The notes beneath the pieces were generated by a model that worked only from the letters and a program-made list of their open reading frames with translations, was not told the origin of the DNA and did no database searches. Below, piece after piece: positions 12,575-15,283 of a stretch of DNA of 15,283 nt; position 1 is the stretch's first letter, and every line of letters starts with the position of its first letter. The position numbers were made by a program, and so were the translations under genes. Origin of the DNA: an uncultured Collinsella sp. (GTDB lineage Bacteria; Actinomycetota; Coriobacteriia; Coriobacteriales; Coriobacteriaceae); contig USFU01000026.1 of NCBI GenBank assembly GCA_900554135.1, positions 1 to 15,283 on the forward strand, written 5' to 3'.

Positions 12575-12915
12575 GTGGGCACTTTGTCGTCGGCTTTTTG
12601 AATCGAGACGTCGAGAAGGAATATCAAAAACTAGATGGTTCTCAGCGAAGACTCGTCCGCATTGCAGTGGCGAAATTAAAGACGCGCGCCGATGAAATCG
12701 GAACGCCGCTTCACGGTGAGCTTGCCGGCTGTAAAAAGATCAAATGGCGAAAGGCGGGACTCCGAATGGTATTTCGAATCCGAGAGGACGGAACGGTTGA
12801 GATTGCCGAGATCGTTGCAATAGGTCGGCGCGACCGTTCCGAAGTCTATAAGACGGCTGCCGATCGTTTATCGAAGCATCCCGCCATGGTTGAATACGAC
12901 GGAACCTTAAGATAA
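12571..12915 (+). CDS. Type II toxin, RelE/ParE family
   Basis: A 114-aa basic protein starting at the ATG that overlaps the antitoxin stop by 4 nt. The RelE/ParE signature is clear in the second half: GELAGCKKIKWRKAGLRMVF (residues 49-68), RIREDGTVEIAEIVAIGRRD (69-88) and then EVYKTAADRL (91-100). RelE members cleave ribosome-associated mRNA, whereas ParE members poison gyrase; the sequence does not decide between them. R65 (GLRMVF) and R86/R87 are candidate functional residues. It is intact, with no frameshift, and longer than many RelE toxins (85-100 aa). The pair's base composition is less GC-rich than its neighbours, consistent with acquisition. A strong terminator follows within 3 nt. 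Confidence 0.87.
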   Translation: MSGHFVVGFLNRDVEKEYQKLDGSQRRLVRIAVAKLKTRADEIGTPLHGELAGCKKIKWRKAGLRMVFRIREDGTVEIAEIVAIGRRDRSEVYKTAADRLSKHPAMVEYDGTLR

Positions 12916-12917
12916 GC

Positions 12918-12948
12918 AAAGCCGAAGTCCCTTGGGGGCTTCGGCTTT
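12918..12948. terminator. Bidirectional terminator between the toxin gene and dapH
   Basis: AAAGCCGAAG (12918-12927) pairs with CTTCGGCTTT (12939-12948). A T-G wobble and three C-G pairs extend the stem to a small TTG loop. The A/T ends suit termination from both sides. The genes converge here: the toxin stop is 3 nt to the left and the dapH stop about 40 nt to the right. Confidence 0.9.
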
Positions 12949-12987
12949 CTTCCTTGAGATTGAATTGCGCTGCAGGCTGACATACCT

Positions 12988-13707
12988 TTACAGTTGACGT
13001 AAGCCCTCTTCCAAACCAGTCTTGCTGTCGGTTTTCTCATCGCGCATTTTGATGACGCGGGCAGGAATACCGGCCACGACGGCGCCGGCAGGGACGTCCT
13101 CGACGCATACGGCGCCGGCAGCCACGACGGCGCCCTTGCCCACGCGCACGCCCTCCAGGACCACGGCGTTGGCGCCAATCATAACATCATCTTCGATGAT
13201 GACGGGCGTGGCACTCGCGGGCTCGACGACGCCCGCGAGCACGGTACCAGCGCCGATATGGCAGTTCTTGCCCACGGTGGCGCGGCCGCCCAGCACGGCG
13301 CCCATATCGATCATGGAACCCTCGCCGATAACGGAGCCGATGTTGATGATGGCGCCCATCATGATGACGGCGCGGTCGCCGATTTCGACGCGGTCGCGGA
13401 TGATCGCGCCCGGCTCAATGCGGGCGTTGATGCCCTTAAGGTCGAGCATGGGGACGGCGGAGTTGCGGCAGTCATTCTCGACGTCGTAGTAGTCGATGGA
13501 GTCGGCATTGGCATCGAGGATGGCCTTGAGCTCATCCCAGTCGCCAAAGACGGTCTTGCCACGACGGCCGCCGTAGACGTGCGCATCGCCCCAGGCAACC
13601 TTCATGCCGGGCTTCTCGCGCACATACAGTTTGACGGGCGTCTTTTTAGGCGCGGTGGCGATGTAATTGATGATCTCCTGTGCATCCATTTCGGCTGCGT
13701 TGCTCAT
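12988..13707 (-). CDS. dapH: 2,3,4,5-tetrahydropyridine-2,6-dicarboxylate N-acetyltransferase
   Basis: Acetylates tetrahydrodipicolinate from acetyl-CoA, the committed step of the acetylase branch of DAP/lysine synthesis. The 239-aa length fits DapH (about 236-240), not the longer succinyl enzyme DapD. Residues 8-85 match the DapH N-terminal domain ([20 protein letters not shown]). Residues about 88-205 are left-handed beta-helix hexapeptide repeats ([20 protein letters not shown] and onward, with [19 protein letters not shown]). The protein is probably a trimer. The start at 13707 has AGGAGA 8 nt upstream. It is the last gene of the dapA-dapB-dapH operon, 39 nt after dapB, and ends before a bidirectional terminator. 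Confidence 0.95.
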   Translation of the reverse strand: MSNAAEMDAQEIINYIATAPKKTPVKLYVREKPGMKVAWGDAHVYGGRRGKTVFGDWDELKAILDANADSIDYYDVENDCRNSAVPMLDLKGINARIEPGAIIRDRVEIGDRAVIMMGAIINIGSVIGEGSMIDMGAVLGGRATVGKNCHIGAGTVLAGVVEPASATPVIIEDDVMIGANAVVLEGVRVGKGAVVAAGAVCVEDVPAGAVVAGIPARVIKMRDEKTDSKTGLEEGLRQL

Positions 13708-13746
13708 TTGCTATCTCTCCTTTGGGTGGATTCGGTTGATACCCGG

Positions 13747-14487
13747 TTAGGCAAACATGACCTGGTCGAACGTATAGAAGCCGGGTTCGCGGGTGACGAG
13801 CTTCTGCGCGGCTGCCAAGGCGCCGTTGACAAAGATCTGACGGCTCGTGGCGCGGTGGGTGAGCGTGACCTCCTCGTCCTGGCCAAAGAAACTCACCTCG
13901 TGCGCGCCGGCGACGGTGCCGCCGCGCAGCGAGTGCATACCGATCTCCTTGGGGTCACGCGCGCCGCACATGCCCTCGCGGCCATAGACGGGGTGGTAGC
14001 CTGCCTCGGGTTCAGCTTCGACGACGGCGTCGAGCAGCAGCTTGGCAGTGCCGCTCGGGGCGTCAACCTTTTGGTTGTGGTGCGTCTCGACGATCTCGCA
14101 GTCAAAGCCGGGCAGCTCGCGTGTGGCCTGTGCTACCAGATGACGCAGGGCTGCGATACCGATGGAGTAATTGCCGGAGTGCATGATGCGGGCACTCTGA
14201 CCCAGCTCGCGCAGGCGGTCCATCTGATCGGGCGTGTAGCCCGTGGTGCCCGAGACCAACGCGGCACCCGTGCGCTCGACATAGGCGACGACGGCATCGA
14301 AGGTCACGACGTTCGAGAAGTCGATGATGACGTCGGCTGCCGGGGCGCTCTCGAGCTCGGACAAGTCGAAGCCGATCTGGGCGACGATGTCAAAAACGGG
14401 CTCTCCAGCGGCGTTGACAATGCCCTCGGCGGTGGTGCGGATGAGCGAGCCCATGCGGCCCGTTCCCATAATGACGGTCTTAATCAA
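13747..14487 (-). CDS. dapB: 4-hydroxy-tetrahydrodipicolinate reductase
   Basis: Reduces the DapA product to tetrahydrodipicolinate with NAD(P)H. The 246-aa length is in the short range for the family. The nucleotide-binding loop GTGRMG is at residues 8-13, followed by DFSN (56-59) and SGTTGY (79-84). The active-site signature ETHHNQKVDAPSGTA supplies H136, H137 and K140. The start codon is TTG (14487-14485), giving the expected N-terminus MIKTVIMGTGRMG. It overlaps the end of dapA by 8 nt, and GGGAG lies 9 nt before it inside the dapA coding sequence. The overlap indicates translational coupling with dapA. Confidence 0.95.
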   Translation of the reverse strand: MIKTVIMGTGRMGSLIRTTAEGIVNAAGEPVFDIVAQIGFDLSELESAPAADVIIDFSNVVTFDAVVAYVERTGAALVSGTTGYTPDQMDRLRELGQSARIMHSGNYSIGIAALRHLVAQATRELPGFDCEIVETHHNQKVDAPSGTAKLLLDAVVEAEPEAGYHPVYGREGMCGARDPKEIGMHSLRGGTVAGAHEVSFFGQDEEVTLTHRATSRQIFVNGALAAAQKLVTREPGFYTFDQVMFA

Positions 14488-15283
14488 GCAGACCAGCTCC
14501 CTTCAGAGCATCGGTAAGTGCAGCGCGCGTGTCGTCTGCCATGGGGCATAGCGGCATGCGGTAGTTTGCCTCGATCATACCCATCTGAGCGAGCGCTTCC
14601 TTGACGGGGATGGGGTTGACCTCGCTAAAGAGGGCATTGATGAGCGGCTGGCCGGCAATCTGGATATTGCGGGCGCGTGCCACGTCACCGTCCAAATAGG
14701 CGCGGCACATGTCATGCACAAGCTGCGGCTGAACGTCGGCCCACACGCTGATGGTGCCCGAGGCGCCCAGGCTCATGAGCGGCACGGTGAGCGCGTCCTC
14801 GCCCGAGTACATGCGGAAGTCGTCGGACAGCAGGTGGGCGATCTTGGCCGCGTAGGCGACGTTGCCCGAGGCTTCCTTAATACCCATGATGTTGGGGTGC
14901 GCGGCCAAGCGCTCTACGTTGCGCTCGCTGATGCCGCAGCCGCAGCGGCCGGGGATGTTGTACAGGATGCAGGGGATGTCCACAGCATCGGCGACGGTCT
15001 TAAAGTGCTGATAGATGCCCTCTTCGTTGGACTTGTTGTAGTAGGGGGTGATGAGCAGCAGGCCGTCGGCTCCCAAGCCCTGGTAGGTGAGCGACTTGGT
15101 GAGCATCGTCTGCGTGGAGTTGGAGCCCGAGCCGGCGATGACGGGGACGCGTCCTGCAACATGCTTGACCACGGCGGCGACGACGGAGTTGTCCTCGTCA
15201 TCGGTCATCGTGGCGCTCTCGCCGGTGGTGCCCAGGGTGAGGATGGCATCGGTGCCGTTTTGCAGGTGGAAATCGATAAGGCG
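14480..15283 (-). CDS. dapA: 4-hydroxy-tetrahydrodipicolinate synthase, 5' end cut by window
   Basis: Condenses pyruvate with aspartate semialdehyde, the entry step to DAP and lysine. The frame runs off the right edge of the window: upstream of the internal ATG at 15208 another 25 codons read RLIDFHLQNGTDAILTLGTT and then GES. GTTGES contains the conserved active-site threonine. The visible 267 residues lack roughly the first 20-30 of a usual 290-300. LYNIPGRCG holds the catalytic Tyr and the Arg, and GIKEASGN the Schiff-base Lys. PVIAGSGSNST and YSGEDAL are also typical. The stop TAA (14482-14480) overlaps the dapB start. Any leader or promoter lies outside the window. Confidence 0.95.
   Translation of the reverse strand, partial: RLIDFHLQNGTDAILTLGTTGESATMTDDEDNSVVAAVVKHVAGRVPVIAGSGSNSTQTMLTKSLTYQGLGADGLLLITPYYNKSNEEGIYQHFKTVADAVDIPCILYNIPGRCGCGISERNVERLAAHPNIMGIKEASGNVAYAAKIAHLLSDDFRMYSGEDALTVPLMSLGASGTISVWADVQPQLVHDMCRAYLDGDVARARNIQIAGQPLINALFSEVNPIPVKEALAQMGMIEANYRMPLCPMADDTRAALTDALKGAGLLD

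Noticed and set aside
12949..12987. Small gene or RNA between the terminator and dapH
   Set aside because: The gap is 39 nt, with no structure beyond the neighbouring terminator.
13258..14517. Plus-strand open frame of 419 codons opposite dapH and dapB
   Set aside because: It is antisense to two recognised enzymes; the repetitive Asp/Gly/Val composition reflects the complement of dap codons.

Overview
The window looks like chromosomal DNA from a high-GC, Gram-positive-type bacterium. Actinobacteria of the Coriobacteriia, such as a Collinsella-like gut anaerobe, are my best guess. This rests on codon use (strong G/C at third positions, GAG/GAC/GCC bias), the fermentative L-lactate dehydrogenase, the acetylase-type DAP gene dapH and the general feel of the proteins. 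No 16S or other phylogenetic marker is present, so the assignment is inference. Almost everything is ordinary housekeeping DNA. No prophage, transposase, CRISPR array, rRNA or tRNA was recognised.

Layout, left to right. Positions 1-641: 3' part of an SdpI/DUF1648-family membrane protein, cut by the window edge. Positions 826-2505: ettA, an ABC-F translation factor. Positions 2506-2731: a gene-free stretch packed with three RNA- or DNA-foldable structures: a triple GTTACGCGGTT repeat, a 98-nt long hairpin and a 16-bp bidirectional terminator. Positions 2732-5106 (minus strand): two uncharacterised genes. The first encodes a 429-aa protein with two small end domains joined by a long acidic/proline linker, and has two perfect dyads in its leader. 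The second encodes a 314-aa membrane protein with a Ser/Thr-rich tail. Positions 5310-7289: nadE, glutamine-dependent NAD synthetase. Positions 7429-8592: a DapL-like class I/II aminotransferase, with a strong terminator hairpin just before its ribosome binding site. Positions 8792-9742: ldh. Positions 9807-9881: a nested palindrome, REP/MITE-like. Positions 9899-11059: a DUF2974-type alpha/beta-hydrolase whose downstream side carries a 14-nt copy of the palindrome's arm. Positions 11134-12138: an NdpA/YejK-like nucleoid-associated protein. Positions 12161-12915: a Phd/YefM-RelE type II toxin-antitoxin pair behind a 46-bp near-perfect operator-like dyad. Positions 12988-15283 (minus strand): dapH, dapB and the 3' part of dapA, transcribed dapA-dapB-dapH.

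How the genes work together. dapA, dapB and dapH make tetrahydrodipicolinate and its N-acetyl derivative for diaminopimelate/lysine synthesis. The aminotransferase at 7429-8592 could supply the transamination step of the same pathway from a separate locus, but its substrate cannot be fixed from sequence. nadE makes NAD and ldh reoxidises NADH, but nothing in the sequence shows co-regulation. The toxin-antitoxin pair is a self-contained accessory unit wedged between ndpA and the dap operon. I see no convincing undescribed multi-gene system. The most unusual signals are the structured intergenic elements and the two uncharacterised minus-strand proteins.
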